Of a stretch of DNA of 64,000 bases, positions 1 through 8,732 are shown one piece after another. Position 1 is the stretch's first letter. Every line of letters begins with the position of its first letter. The position numbers and the translations under genes were made by a program. Source of the stretch: Oligoflexia bacterium (GTDB taxonomy: Bacteria; Bdellovibrionota; Bacteriovoracia; Bacteriovoracales; Bacteriovoracaceae); NCBI GenBank assembly GCA_015231955.1, contig JADGAN010000001.1:310001-374000 (forward strand), read 5' to 3'. A model generated the notes under the pieces. The model was not told where the DNA came from, ran no database searches, and saw only the letters and a program-made list of their open reading frames with translations.

Positions 1-893
1 CTACTTGCATAGCGAATAATGATGCGAGAGTAGTCAATGCCAAGCAGATTGCACTGGGTAGTAATAATGTTGGGGTTACTGTGGGTTAAAAACAGGAAAT
101 AGACGTCACTATTTTTTCTCAAGAGAGCTTTATAAAACAGAAGCATCTCTTTGAGCAGGTACCAAGTACCAACGGAGCCAAGATAAGATAGTGTGAAAGA
201 GTGATCGGGTATTTGCAGTATTGCTTTTGCATGAGATCTTTTTTCTTCAGTAACGAGTGAAAAATGATTGAAATCTGCAACACAAGGAATGACATCAATG
301 GGGCGTTTTCCATCATAGGTTGGCCAACTAAGGATATCTTGTTTTGCCCGATTTGTAAGGACAACAATTGATTCAGACTCTCTGATGAAGTTAGCTTCTC
401 GGCGCTTGTAATATTGAAAAGCAAAGCGGTAAGGAAAATAGCGAAGATCCCATAATCCTGCATCAACGCGCTCATCGACCCAATATCCTCGGAAATCAAA
501 AATTAATTTTAGATTAAATTTTTTTTTGATTTTAGTTGAGAAAAACATTGGAACGTGCCCGCGGCAATGAAGAGCATCGATTTGTTTTCTTTTAATGAGA
601 GAGATAGCTTTTCTCCGCAGAAGAAACATGTCATAATATTTGGATGCGATAGGGGGGGATTGGTGGAAAAAGGTGTAATGCCAATCGATTCCATTAGCAG
701 TGCAGAGATCTTTGATTTCCTTGTTGTATTTTTCAAAATTATGATGTTTTTCGCAACTTAATAAAGTCATATGATAATGCTTACTCTGAGCAAGTCCAAT
801 AACATATGGAAGCACTTGAGATTGCCCCAAAGAATCAGTCATGCCATCATAGCTAATAAACAGAATATTCTTGGTAGGTGGAATTGCTGTCAT
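1..893 (-). CDS. Glycosyltransferase family 4-like, C-terminus cut by window edge
   Basis: Reading the minus strand from the ATG at 893 gives about 297 open codons with no stop before the left edge, so the gene is partial at its 3' end. The N-terminus (ILFISYDGMTDSLGQSQVL) and the motif FDFRGYWVDE near residue 130 are typical of GT4 glycosyltransferases of surface-glycan loci. A VVLTNRAKQDIL segment and the start of the donor-binding half (LSYLGSVGTWY) follow. GT4 enzymes transfer a sugar from a nucleotide donor at the cytoplasmic membrane face. The start codon overlaps the stop of the upstream gene by 4 bases (ATGA), which implies one transcript and translational coupling. Donor and acceptor cannot be deduced, and the C-terminal donor-binding domain lies mostly outside the window. 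Confidence 0.8.
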   Translation of the reverse strand, partial: MTAIPPTKNILFISYDGMTDSLGQSQVLPYVIGLAQSKHYHMTLLSCEKHHNFEKYNKEIKDLCTANGIDWHYTFFHQSPPIASKYYDMFLLRRKAISLIKRKQIDALHCRGHVPMFFSTKIKKKFNLKLIFDFRGYWVDERVDAGLWDLRYFPYRFAFQYYKRREANFIRESESIVVLTNRAKQDILSWPTYDGKRPIDVIPCVADFNHFSLVTEEKRSHAKAILQIPDHSFTLSYLGSVGTWYLLKEMLLFYKALLRKNSDVYFLFLTHSNPNIITTQCNLLGIDYSRIIIRYAS

Positions 894-2287
894 TCTTTAA
901 AGAACCTTCTATAAAAATTGAGAAGAGGCACAATGCAAACAAAGAGTGTAAGTCCACTAATGAACCAACAGGACACAATAGCATAGTAATATTTTTTCGT
1001 ATGATTAAAAATGTTCAAATTCCTAAATTTTAGAAGACCAAAAACAGACACAATTGTAATCAATGGTTCTATAAACATACGAAATCGAGAGAGTCCCAGA
1101 AAAATGAGGGCGATGGATATCATCAATAAAATTGGAAACAGGAGTATGAAAGTGCTTTTAACAGAAATTTCTAATGCAGAACTTTTGAACAAAAGGAGTG
1201 CTAATCCATAGAGGAAAAAAGGCATAATAAAAAAAAGGACATAATTAAATCCTGGGTTTCGTGCCTGTCCATCAGGAGACAATATATCCCAGTCAAATGG
1301 GGACCAAAAGTACCAAAATTTCTTGAGAGTTAGAGAGGGTATGTCCTCTAAATGCTGGAGGATATATTGCATCGATAGTTTTTTTAGCGCAGAGTCAGTT
1401 TCGGTTCTGCTCATTTTAGCAACAATCCCTGGGCCTCCAATTTTTGAAACATAATCACTGTTAAGATTTCCAAGTATTTTAAAATCGTATGAAGAGTAAA
1501 GTGTGATGCCACTACTTGTTGATAAGGGAATGAATTCGTTAAATTCGGAGTAGTTTCTTGCTATCCATGGAGAAAGGGCCAAAAAGAACCCTAAGAAGAA
1601 AAAGAGAAGAGAACGGATGGAATAAAAAAACTCAAGCAGAGAAAATTTGTACCAAATAGAATATATAAGGATAAACGGTATAAATGCGATTGCAATGGAT
1701 CGAACGAGCAATATTATTCCGAAAAGGAATCCGAGGGCCAGTGATCGGCGCATTTTGATGGGATAAGAGTTGCTTTGTATTAGCATAAAGAAAAAAATGA
1801 AAAATAGAGGCAGGGCGAGATTTTCAGAGAGAAGACGAGCAGGGAGCATTAAAAAAAGAGGGTTAAAAGTAACCAGTACGGTCGAGAGAAGAGATGCTTT
1901 ATGAGAAAGGAAAATGCGACTTATTTTATAAGAGAAAAAGCAAGAGATAGTCCCTAAAAAACAGTGAGTAAATTTTACAATCCATAGATTGTGGCCAAAA
2001 GGAAGATAAAGAAAAGATAAAAAAAGTGAATACAAAGGAGGATAGTGAGTTATTACATGGCCATTGATTTCATATTTTCCGTAGGATAAAATATTTTGAG
2101 CTGCTAAATCATAAGTAATGGCATCTCCCATTTGCGGGTGATTGTAAAATAGGACAATGATAAATTTAAGGCAAAAACCGACACACAATAGTGTGTATAG
2201 GGATAATTTTTGATCATCAATAAAAGCAAGACATGAATTGGTTTTGGTCAAAGCTCTCTCCCTCGTTTCCAGTTCATAAAGTCTCAA
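890..2287 (-). CDS. GT39/ArnT-like polytopic membrane glycosyltransferase
   Basis: A protein of 465 aa with about ten hydrophobic segments. After the first membrane span comes an acidic motif (GDAITYDLAAQNI, near residue 54) and then HYPPLYSLFLSFLY. This arrangement is typical of GT-C-fold enzymes of the PMT_2/ArnT type, which use polyprenyl-phosphate-linked sugars on the outer face of the cytoplasmic membrane. A later SRFRMFIEP segment also resembles this group. The first in-frame start is TTG at 2287. No ATG lies in frame before the first membrane span, so the true start is uncertain. It heads a minus-strand pair with the GT4 gene downstream. The likely role is adding a sugar to a lipid-linked glycan or lipid. 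The exact substrate is unknown. Confidence 0.7.
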   Translation of the reverse strand: MRLYELETRERALTKTNSCLAFIDDQKLSLYTLLCVGFCLKFIIVLFYNHPQMGDAITYDLAAQNILSYGKYEINGHVITHYPPLYSLFLSFLYLPFGHNLWIVKFTHCFLGTISCFFSYKISRIFLSHKASLLSTVLVTFNPLFLMLPARLLSENLALPLFFIFFFMLIQSNSYPIKMRRSLALGFLFGIILLVRSIAIAFIPFILIYSIWYKFSLLEFFYSIRSLLFFFLGFFLALSPWIARNYSEFNEFIPLSTSSGITLYSSYDFKILGNLNSDYVSKIGGPGIVAKMSRTETDSALKKLSMQYILQHLEDIPSLTLKKFWYFWSPFDWDILSPDGQARNPGFNYVLFFIMPFFLYGLALLLFKSSALEISVKSTFILLFPILLMISIALIFLGLSRFRMFIEPLITIVSVFGLLKFRNLNIFNHTKKYYYAIVSCWFISGLTLFVCIVPLLNFYRRFFKE

Positions 2288-2316
2288 TTGACACCGAAAA
2301 AGCGAAATGCTATCAG
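2288..2316 (+). promoter_or_regulatory. Candidate sigma70-type promoter for the plus-strand operon
   Basis: A perfect TTGACA (2288-2293) is followed after 17 bases by TATCAG (2311-2316), which matches TATAAT at four of six positions. It lies in the 74-base gap between two divergent genes and points toward the GT2 gene at 2362, so it could drive the 2.4-10.8 kb operon. The assignment rests on consensus matching only. Confidence 0.45.
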
Positions 2317-2361
2317 ACTATAAGAGGTCATTAATTTAAAGATCCCCAAAAGGAGTTTCCC

Positions 2362-3075
2362 ATAGAAACATTTAATGTCAATAACTATAGGAAAATATCA
2401 ATTGTTATTCCTGTTTACAATGAAATCGATACGATTCAAGAAATATTATCACGAATTGAATCTGTTGATTTAGGATTGGAGAAAGAGATCATTATTGTTG
2501 ATAATTGCTCAACAGATGGAACACGTGAGTTCTTGAAAGAAAGAAAGAATCATTATAAAGTTATTTTCCAAGAACAAAATATGGGGATGAGTAATTCTAT
2601 CAGAAAAGGATTGGCAATTGCGACTGGGGATTTGTTGATGAAGCAAGATGGTGATTTAGAATATGATCCTCAAGATATCAAAAAACTGATTGAACCAATT
2701 TTACAAAGGCGTGCCAACGTTGTTTACGGGTCACGTTTTTTAACCGGGGTGGATCATGCGGCGTGGAATTATAGGCATCTTTTGGGAAATAAATTTTTAA
2801 CTTTAGTTTCTAATCTTGTGACGAATATGTACCTGACAGACATGGAAACGTGCTATAAAGTTTATACCAAAGAAATTTATAACAAAATTAAGCTTAAGTC
2901 GAATAAGTTTGAGTTTGAGCCAGAAATAACCATTCAATTTGCTAAACATAAGGCCACCATTCGAGAAGTTGCTATTAGCTATCATCCGAGAGATTATAGC
3001 AAAGGAAAAAAGGTCAAGTGGTGGGATGGAATCCATGCTATTTGGACCATTTTCAAAATTGCATATTTGCATTAA
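2362..3075 (+). CDS. GT2 glycosyltransferase, dolichol-phosphate mannosyltransferase-like; probable ATA start
   Basis: A GT2 enzyme of the DPM1/polyprenyl-phosphate glycosyltransferase kind, expected to move a sugar from a nucleotide donor to a polyprenyl phosphate or acceptor. The GT-A fold is visible as SIVIPVYNE near residue 13, VDNCSTDGT near 46, the metal-binding QDGDLEYDP near 95 and VVYGSRFLTG. A TTG at 2476 would cut off the first beta strand, so the coding region must begin upstream. In that frame the only well-placed candidate is ATA at 2362, six bases after AGGAG (2351-2355). No ATG, GTG or TTG is in frame before the essential motif. At 237 aa the protein has the usual length for this family. 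It could supply the polyprenyl-linked donor used by the GT39-like enzymes of the locus (inference). Confidence 0.75.
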   Translation: METFNVNNYRKISIVIPVYNEIDTIQEILSRIESVDLGLEKEIIIVDNCSTDGTREFLKERKNHYKVIFQEQNMGMSNSIRKGLAIATGDLLMKQDGDLEYDPQDIKKLIEPILQRRANVVYGSRFLTGVDHAAWNYRHLLGNKFLTLVSNLVTNMYLTDMETCYKVYTKEIYNKIKLKSNKFEFEPEITIQFAKHKATIREVAISYHPRDYSKGKKVKWWDGIHAIWTIFKIAYLH

Positions 3076-3096
3076 TTAAGAATAAGGAAAACCGGA

Positions 3097-4227
3097 ATGT
3101 TAACTAATGTTTATCATGGAAAAAAAGTATTAGTTTTTGGGCACACAGGATTCAAAGGATCTTGGCTAACATCGTGGTTGTTGCGCCTTGGTGCCAATGT
3201 CGCTGGTTTTTCTAATGGAATTCCAACGAGCCCGTCTCTTTTTGAGGTTCTTGATCTTGCAAGTAACATTAGAGATTATCGTGGGGATGTTAGGGATTAC
3301 GAAAAAGTGCAAGAGGTAGTGAACGAATTTTCCCCTGATATTATTTTTCATTTGGCGGCTAAAGCAATTGTTCGCGAGTGCTTGGATAATCCCGTCTCTG
3401 CTTTTCATACTAATTTATTGGGAACAGTTCATGTTTTGGATGCAATTCGAAGTTGCAATTCAGTACAGAGCGCAGTGATTATTACCAGCGATAAATGTTA
3501 TGAAAATGTTGAATGGGAGTATGGATACCGGGAAGATGATCGCCTAGGTGGGAAAGATCCTTATAGTGCTTCAAAGGCCTCTGCTGAGCTAGCTTTTTCT
3601 TCATACTATAGATCTTACCTTATTCATCAAAAACCAAGGCTTCATATTTATACTGCACGAGCTGGTAATGTGATTGGAGGAGGGGATTGGGCCAGAGATA
3701 GAATCATCCCGGATTGCATGCGAGCGTGGTATCAAGGTTCGTCTGCAGAAATTCGAAGTCCAGAAGCTACGAGACCATGGCAACATGTTTTAGAGCCGCT
3801 GAGTGGATACCTTACTCTTGGTGCTTGGAAATATTTGACAAAAAAAATTGATTTGAGTGGGCACTCCTTTAATTTTGGCCCTTCTAGCGAAGTTAATCAA
3901 AGTGTTAGAGAATTGATTCTTGAAATGCAGCAGAGCTGGAAGTTTTCAGATCCAACTCAAGTATCTTTTTACACACCAGAAGCTTTTCAAAGAGAGAGCA
4001 TGAAGACTTCCAAGGAGGCGACTCTTTTAAAGTTATGCTGTGATAAATCGTTTTCTAAGTTGCAATGGAAGCCTACGCTCAATTTCAGAGAAACTGTTGC
4101 AATGACAGTGAACTGGTATAAAGAATTTAAAAATACACCCTCTAAAATTGCTTGCTTTACTCAAAATCAAATAGAAGAATATCAAAAGTTGGCAAAGGAA
4201 AGAGATATTTTTTGGAATTTGGAATAA
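3097..4227 (+). CDS. rfbG: CDP-glucose 4,6-dehydratase
   Basis: A short-chain dehydrogenase/reductase-type enzyme that converts CDP-D-glucose to CDP-4-keto-6-deoxy-D-glucose. The NAD-binding loop reads GHTGFKGSW (residues 15-23), ITSDKCYEN sits at about 129-137 and the catalytic YSASK at 156-160. ARAGNVIGGGDWARDRIIPD and RPWQHVLEPLSGY are signature segments of RfbG/DdhB proteins. The length of 376 aa is close to the family norm. Its partner, the cytidylyltransferase RfbF, is encoded 11 kb downstream on the same strand at 15204. An AAGGA sequence precedes the ATG at 3097. No RfbH-type 3-dehydratase is seen in the window, so the product is more likely a CDP-6-deoxyhexose than a 3,6-dideoxyhexose. 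Confidence 0.9.
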   Translation: MLTNVYHGKKVLVFGHTGFKGSWLTSWLLRLGANVAGFSNGIPTSPSLFEVLDLASNIRDYRGDVRDYEKVQEVVNEFSPDIIFHLAAKAIVRECLDNPVSAFHTNLLGTVHVLDAIRSCNSVQSAVIITSDKCYENVEWEYGYREDDRLGGKDPYSASKASAELAFSSYYRSYLIHQKPRLHIYTARAGNVIGGGDWARDRIIPDCMRAWYQGSSAEIRSPEATRPWQHVLEPLSGYLTLGAWKYLTKKIDLSGHSFNFGPSSEVNQSVRELILEMQQSWKFSDPTQVSFYTPEAFQRESMKTSKEATLLKLCCDKSFSKLQWKPTLNFRETVAMTVNWYKEFKNTPSKIACFTQNQIEEYQKLAKERDIFWNLE

Positions 4228-4239
4228 GGTCTAGTCTCA

Positions 4240-4704
4240 ATGATGAATATTGCGGATAAAAAGATTGAAGGGGTTAGCATCATCAAGCTGAAGCAAATAG
4301 CAGATCATCGAGGGAAGGTCATGCATATGCTTCGAAAGGATGCTCCTCATTTTGTTGATTTTGGGGAAGTATACTTTTCGATGGTTAACCCAGGTGTCAT
4401 TAAAGGGTGGAAGCAGCATAAGATCATGCAGCAGAATTTTGCAGTTCCTTCTGGAGCAATTAAAATCGTGCTGTTCGATGATCGATGCGATTCTGCAACA
4501 AAGGGAGTTGTCCAAGAAATTGTACTAGGAGAAGAGGAGTCTCTTTATAAACTTCTAATAATTCCTCCCAATATTTGGTACGGTTTTAAGGGAATTGCGC
4601 TTATGCCATCAATTATAGTTAACTGCTCAACTATTCCGCATGATCCCCAGGAGTCTTTGTCCTTAGAGATAACATCAGAAAAAATTCCTTATATTTGGAA
4701 CTAG
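4240..4704 (+). CDS. RmlC-like sugar-nucleotide 3,5-epimerase (cupin)
   Basis: A small cupin of 154 aa related to dTDP-4-dehydrorhamnose 3,5-epimerases. The segment GVIKGWKQHKIMQQNFAVPSG corresponds to the family's catalytic-His strand, and IIPPNIWYGFKGI to the later conserved strand. It directly follows the CDP-glucose 4,6-dehydratase with a 12-base gap. It may therefore epimerise CDP-4-keto-6-deoxyglucose at C3 and/or C5 rather than a dTDP sugar, although this is inferred from position only. It starts with two ATG codons (4240 and 4243). An alternative is a ketoisomerase of the FdtA/WxcM cupin type, which shares the fold. Confidence 0.7.
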   Translation: MMNIADKKIEGVSIIKLKQIADHRGKVMHMLRKDAPHFVDFGEVYFSMVNPGVIKGWKQHKIMQQNFAVPSGAIKIVLFDDRCDSATKGVVQEIVLGEEESLYKLLIIPPNIWYGFKGIALMPSIIVNCSTIPHDPQESLSLEITSEKIPYIWN

Positions 4705-4707
4705 TAG

Positions 4708-5877
4708 ATGCTGGACAATACAAATAGAAAAGTAAGATTACTTTTTTTAAATCCTTTTATTTATCCGATTCTTAGAGAAGACAAAGGAGATGATAGAGAT
4801 TATTCGGCCTGGAAAAAACATTTTGGAGGGGCCCAAGTAACGCTAGTATCAATTTTAAAAGGGCTTAGTGAACAGGGTATTTATAGAATTTTTATTTGGA
4901 CATGGAACGAATTTCTAGACAGAGGGCCGATAGTTAAAGAGGAAGACAAGATCTATTTAGGGGGGCTTTCTTTTAATTGGAATCGCTTTGGATGGATCTA
5001 TCGGTTTGTCTTAAAAATTTATTTAGGTTTTATACTTCTTCTTATTCGTCCAGATTATATTTTGAAAACAGATTATGCTCGATCATTAGAGGCCATTATT
5101 GTTTGGTACTGTAGACTATTTAAAAAAAAATATTTTTATTTTGTCTTGACCTCTCATGAATTAGAAACAAACACAAAAAAACTTGATCATTTTGTTTTTG
5201 AAATTTTAAGGGATGATCAAGTGACTTTTATATGTCAAAATGAATTTCAAAAAAATCAAGTTAAACGCGTCATTGGCTCAGAAAAGTGCCATGTGATTCA
5301 TAATCTATTTCGGGTCAATCCAAGCAATGTTCCTTTTGAAACGCAAAACACAGAGAAATTTGTTCTTTGGATTGGTCGCAATGAAGATAGTAAGAATTTT
5401 CAAGCATGGTTTAGGATCTGTTCGAATCTCCCACCGGAGATAAAAAAGACAATGATTTGCACGTTTAATGCGGGGAATTTTGTCACCTATGAGAATATGA
5501 AAGAGCAGGTGAAAAATATTTCAAATTTTATCTTAATAAAAAAAGATAAGTACGAGGATACACAGCCCTATTTTAAGAAGGCATTAGTTCTGGTAAACAC
5601 CTCCTTTTATGAAGGATTGCCAAATACATTTATTCAAGCTTCATTTGAGGGAATTCCCATCGGAACCCTTTTCTATGATACAGATGGAATGGTATCCTTG
5701 TCTGGTTGTGGATTTTGTTCTCAGGGCGTTGAAAAAAAACTGGCAGAGTTTATTTCTCGCTTGGCCTGTGATGAAAAATTTTTAATAGAGAGGAAAGAAA
5801 ATTCCAGAAGACTTTATTTGACCAAGTTTGATTATACCGCTAACGTAAATCGATTAATTCATATTATGAATCATTAA
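4708..5877 (+). CDS. Glycosyltransferase (GT4-like)
   Basis: A soluble protein of 389 aa with a two-domain GT-B appearance. The N-terminal half carries KHFGGAQVTLVSILKGLSEQG, resembling the acceptor-side glycine loop. The C-terminal half starts near residue 220 with KFVLWIGRNEDSKNF and ends with NTSFYEGLPNTFIQASFEGIP, the E-G-x-P donor-binding motif of GT4 enzymes. It probably adds one sugar to the growing lipid-linked repeat in the cytoplasm. The start codon lies four bases after the preceding stop, so the genes are tightly linked. Donor and linkage are unknown. Confidence 0.75.
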   Translation: MLDNTNRKVRLLFLNPFIYPILREDKGDDRDYSAWKKHFGGAQVTLVSILKGLSEQGIYRIFIWTWNEFLDRGPIVKEEDKIYLGGLSFNWNRFGWIYRFVLKIYLGFILLLIRPDYILKTDYARSLEAIIVWYCRLFKKKYFYFVLTSHELETNTKKLDHFVFEILRDDQVTFICQNEFQKNQVKRVIGSEKCHVIHNLFRVNPSNVPFETQNTEKFVLWIGRNEDSKNFQAWFRICSNLPPEIKKTMICTFNAGNFVTYENMKEQVKNISNFILIKKDKYEDTQPYFKKALVLVNTSFYEGLPNTFIQASFEGIPIGTLFYDTDGMVSLSGCGFCSQGVEKKLAEFISRLACDEKFLIERKENSRRLYLTKFDYTANVNRLIHIMNH

Positions 5878-5895
5878 GCTAAAATTAGGCAGCCC

Positions 5896-7827
5896 ATGTG
5901 TGGAATTTCTGGAATAATCAATTCCAATGCGATTACCCCTAACGATTGTGAGAACATGGAAAGCATGTTAGCAATCTTGAAGCACAGGGGCCCAGATTTT
6001 TCCCAGTCCGTAAAGATAGGAGATCATACTTTATTAGGACACAATAGATTGTCTATCATTGATCTTGATGATCGCTCTCATCAACCAATGAAGGATTCAT
6101 CGGGAAAACTATGGATTGTTTTTAATGGTGAGATTTACAATTATAAGCAAATTAAAAATGAATTAACAGAACTTGGATATTATTTTCGAACTTCATCTGA
6201 CACCGAGGTCATTCTATTGGCCTATAGAGAGTGGGGTCTTGAGTCAGTTCAGCTATTTAATGGGATGTTTTCCATTGCCATTTTTGATCAGGATCAAGAG
6301 CAACTTGTTTTAATGAGAGATAGGATTGGAAAAAAACCTCTCTATTACTGCATGATGGGAGAACGATTTATTTTTTCCTCCGAACTCAAAGGCATATTAC
6401 AGTGTGGTATAAGCGATACAATCGATTTTGATGCCCTTAATTTTTTTTTGAGTTTTGGTTATATTTCAGGTCAGCAATCCATTTTTACTAAGGTTAAAAA
6501 GCTACTTCCCGGACACTATCTTGTTCTTGATCTTAAAGCGGCCAAGCATAGAAAGGAGTGGTCTCCTCAAATAACGCAATATTGGAATCTATCCTCTATG
6601 TTGGCTGGCAAAATATCAAAAAATATTGATTATCAAGAAACCATGGATGTGTTTGAAGGTCTTATAGAGGATAGTGTAAAACTGCGTCTATGTTCCGATG
6701 TCCCAATAGGATCCTTTTTGAGTGGAGGAATTGACTCTTCACTTGTTTCATTCTATGCAAGTAGGCATCTTTCTAAGCTTAAAACTTACTCTATTGGGTT
6801 TAATCATGAGCGCCTCAATGAACTTGCTTATGCAAAACAAGTCGCCAATCGACTCAGCACAGACCATACAGAATTTATAGTGGATATAGAGGAGACAAAA
6901 TCCATAATGGATGATGCGTTTTTTGCTTATGATGAGCCCTTTGCAGACACCTCGATGATTCCTACCCTTTGGGTATCGAAACTAGCTAGAAAAGAGGTAA
7001 CAGTTGCCTTAACGGGAGATGGAGGAGATGAGCTTTTCGGAGGATACTCCAATTACTATTTTCGAAGGCACAGTTTTGGAGAGATGATCCCTCGTGTGTT
7101 ACGTCCAATGATTCGATCATTGAGTATGATTATTCCAGAGAATACAAAAGGAAAATATTTCTTATATGGATTAGGAGAGGGTAAAAAAGGAAGTTTTGTG
7201 AACACGCACAATCTTTTTCGACCAATGGAAAGAGGATCCTATCTCCAAAAAAGACATTTTTTCGATAAGCAAAGTGTGTGCTTGCCAGAAGAATACTATA
7301 AAAGCTTTATGGGCCTTGAGGATAATTTACTGAATTTTACTCATGCAGATATTAAGATTTATCTTTGCGATGATTTGTTAGTTAAAGTGGATAGGGCCAG
7401 TATGGCCAATTCCTTGGAAACAAGAAGTCCACTCCTTGATTTTAGAATTATTGAGTTGGCCCTAGGAGGTCTAGAAAAAGAACATAAGTGTGTTGGTAAA
7501 TCAAAAAAATACTTACTAAAACAGCTGGCCCGGAAAAATTTAGGAGAAGATTACTATCAGGCAAATAACCATCGCAAGCATGGATTTGGTATTCAGGACT
7601 TACTGCAGCAGTGGTTTGAAAAGGGAGGATGGCTGGCGAATGATTACCAAGAAATTGTTACATCAACAGATGATGAATATATTTCAAAACAGGAATCCTT
7701 AAAACTATTGAAAAAATTCCAAAAATCCTATGTTCTGGACAAGTATATGGCATCAAGAAAATTATTTACGCTTTATGCTTATTTTAAATGGAAAAATATT
7801 TGGGGAAGGGGTGTTCATGCAAGCTGA
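5896..7827 (+). CDS. asnB: Asparagine synthetase B-like amidotransferase (paralogue 1)
   Basis: A class II glutamine amidotransferase fused to an ATP-pyrophosphatase synthetase domain. Cys2 of MCGISGI would be the glutaminase nucleophile after Met removal. LKHRGPD near 29 and FNGEIYNY near 76 build the glutaminase site. The synthetase site shows SGGIDS at 276-281 and LTGDGGDELFGGY. In polysaccharide loci such proteins are thought to amidate carboxyl groups of uronic or other acidic sugars, as proposed for WbpS-type proteins, rather than make free asparagine. It is one of three paralogues in this window. An AGG lies six bases before the ATG. The stop overlaps the next gene's start by 11 bases. 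The substrate here is inferred only. Confidence 0.88.
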   Translation: MCGISGIINSNAITPNDCENMESMLAILKHRGPDFSQSVKIGDHTLLGHNRLSIIDLDDRSHQPMKDSSGKLWIVFNGEIYNYKQIKNELTELGYYFRTSSDTEVILLAYREWGLESVQLFNGMFSIAIFDQDQEQLVLMRDRIGKKPLYYCMMGERFIFSSELKGILQCGISDTIDFDALNFFLSFGYISGQQSIFTKVKKLLPGHYLVLDLKAAKHRKEWSPQITQYWNLSSMLAGKISKNIDYQETMDVFEGLIEDSVKLRLCSDVPIGSFLSGGIDSSLVSFYASRHLSKLKTYSIGFNHERLNELAYAKQVANRLSTDHTEFIVDIEETKSIMDDAFFAYDEPFADTSMIPTLWVSKLARKEVTVALTGDGGDELFGGYSNYYFRRHSFGEMIPRVLRPMIRSLSMIIPENTKGKYFLYGLGEGKKGSFVNTHNLFRPMERGSYLQKRHFFDKQSVCLPEEYYKSFMGLEDNLLNFTHADIKIYLCDDLLVKVDRASMANSLETRSPLLDFRIIELALGGLEKEHKCVGKSKKYLLKQLARKNLGEDYYQANNHRKHGFGIQDLLQQWFEKGGWLANDYQEIVTSTDDEYISKQESLKLLKKFQKSYVLDKYMASRKLFTLYAYFKWKNIWGRGVHAS

Positions 7828-8728
7828 CTTACAATGCCCGATGTGTACAAGCAGAAGTATTGAAAATTATTTTTTAGGAAAACATTATTACCCTAAGAAA
7901 AATTTTAATTATCAGTATGTCAAATGCAAGCACTGTTCTGTTGCCTTTGTTTCTCCTATGCCAGATGAAGAAATTTTATCAGAAATTTATCAGCAAGATC
8001 ATTACTATGATGTTTATAGGAAAGAGGAGGATGAAAAGAAAGCACACTCTTTTCAATTAAGAAAGGATCTTGAAAAACTAACAGAGGTTTTTAAATTGTT
8101 TTCTGCAGAAAAAGGGTTTAAAACTTTTCTTGATTTTGGATGTGGAGATGGGAAATTTTTGGCGTTTGCTCGAGGGTTTGGTTTGGATGTCATGGGGTAC
8201 GAGCCGATTCCTTTGAATGCCAAGCAGACTTCTGCTCGAATTGGAGAAAAAGTTCTATCAGGAAGCTTGAGTTCCTTGATAGAGACACAAAAAACTTTTG
8301 ATTTTATCTTATTGGCCGACGTGATTGAACATTTGACCAATCCGAAGCAAGTACTAGAACAATTGAAGAAGATGCTTACGCCACAGGGATTTTTTATATT
8401 TATAGTGCCGTTAGAGGCCCAAATCAATTTAGGGCAGGCCATGATTTTTTTATCAAGAAAGATGAAAAGAAATATCATTCAAGCACCACCTTATCATGTC
8501 TTTCTTTTCTCTGATCATTCCTTAACCAATGTTTTAAAGATATTCCATTTTCAGCAGATTATGCAACTATCCTATTCTACTGATTGGCCATTCATTGATA
8601 ATCGTGGCCAAAGTTTAATAAAAAGGATGATCTTTCAAATGCTTGGAAGAAGCAATGTTATAATTGGAGATCACTTTTTTGGAAGATTACTTAATCTTCC
8701 AAATAGAACAATTGTAGTGGCAAGATAA
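7817..8728 (+). CDS. Class I SAM methyltransferase with N-terminal zinc ribbon
   Basis: A protein of 303 aa when started at the ATG at 7817. That start is preferred because AGGGG precedes it and the product begins directly with the zinc ribbon. Residues 5-45 carry two CxxC pairs (CPMC and CKHC). The SAM-binding domain follows with FLDFGCGDGKFLAF, then LLADVIEHLTNPKQVL, typical of methyltransferase families 11/12/23. Proteins with this layout are frequent in glycan loci and are presumed to methylate a sugar or sugar nucleotide. The start overlaps the end of asnB by 11 bases, which suggests translational coupling. The position methylated cannot be read from the sequence. Confidence 0.82.
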   Translation: MQADLQCPMCTSRSIENYFLGKHYYPKKNFNYQYVKCKHCSVAFVSPMPDEEILSEIYQQDHYYDVYRKEEDEKKAHSFQLRKDLEKLTEVFKLFSAEKGFKTFLDFGCGDGKFLAFARGFGLDVMGYEPIPLNAKQTSARIGEKVLSGSLSSLIETQKTFDFILLADVIEHLTNPKQVLEQLKKMLTPQGFFIFIVPLEAQINLGQAMIFLSRKMKRNIIQAPPYHVFLFSDHSLTNVLKIFHFQQIMQLSYSTDWPFIDNRGQSLIKRMIFQMLGRSNVIIGDHFFGRLLNLPNRTIVVAR

Positions 8729-8732
8729 ATTT

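Noticed and set aside
119-736. Two short minus-strand reading frames
   Set aside because: They lie in other frames inside the partial GT4 gene (1-893), whose own frame gives recognisable glycosyltransferase sequence without stops.
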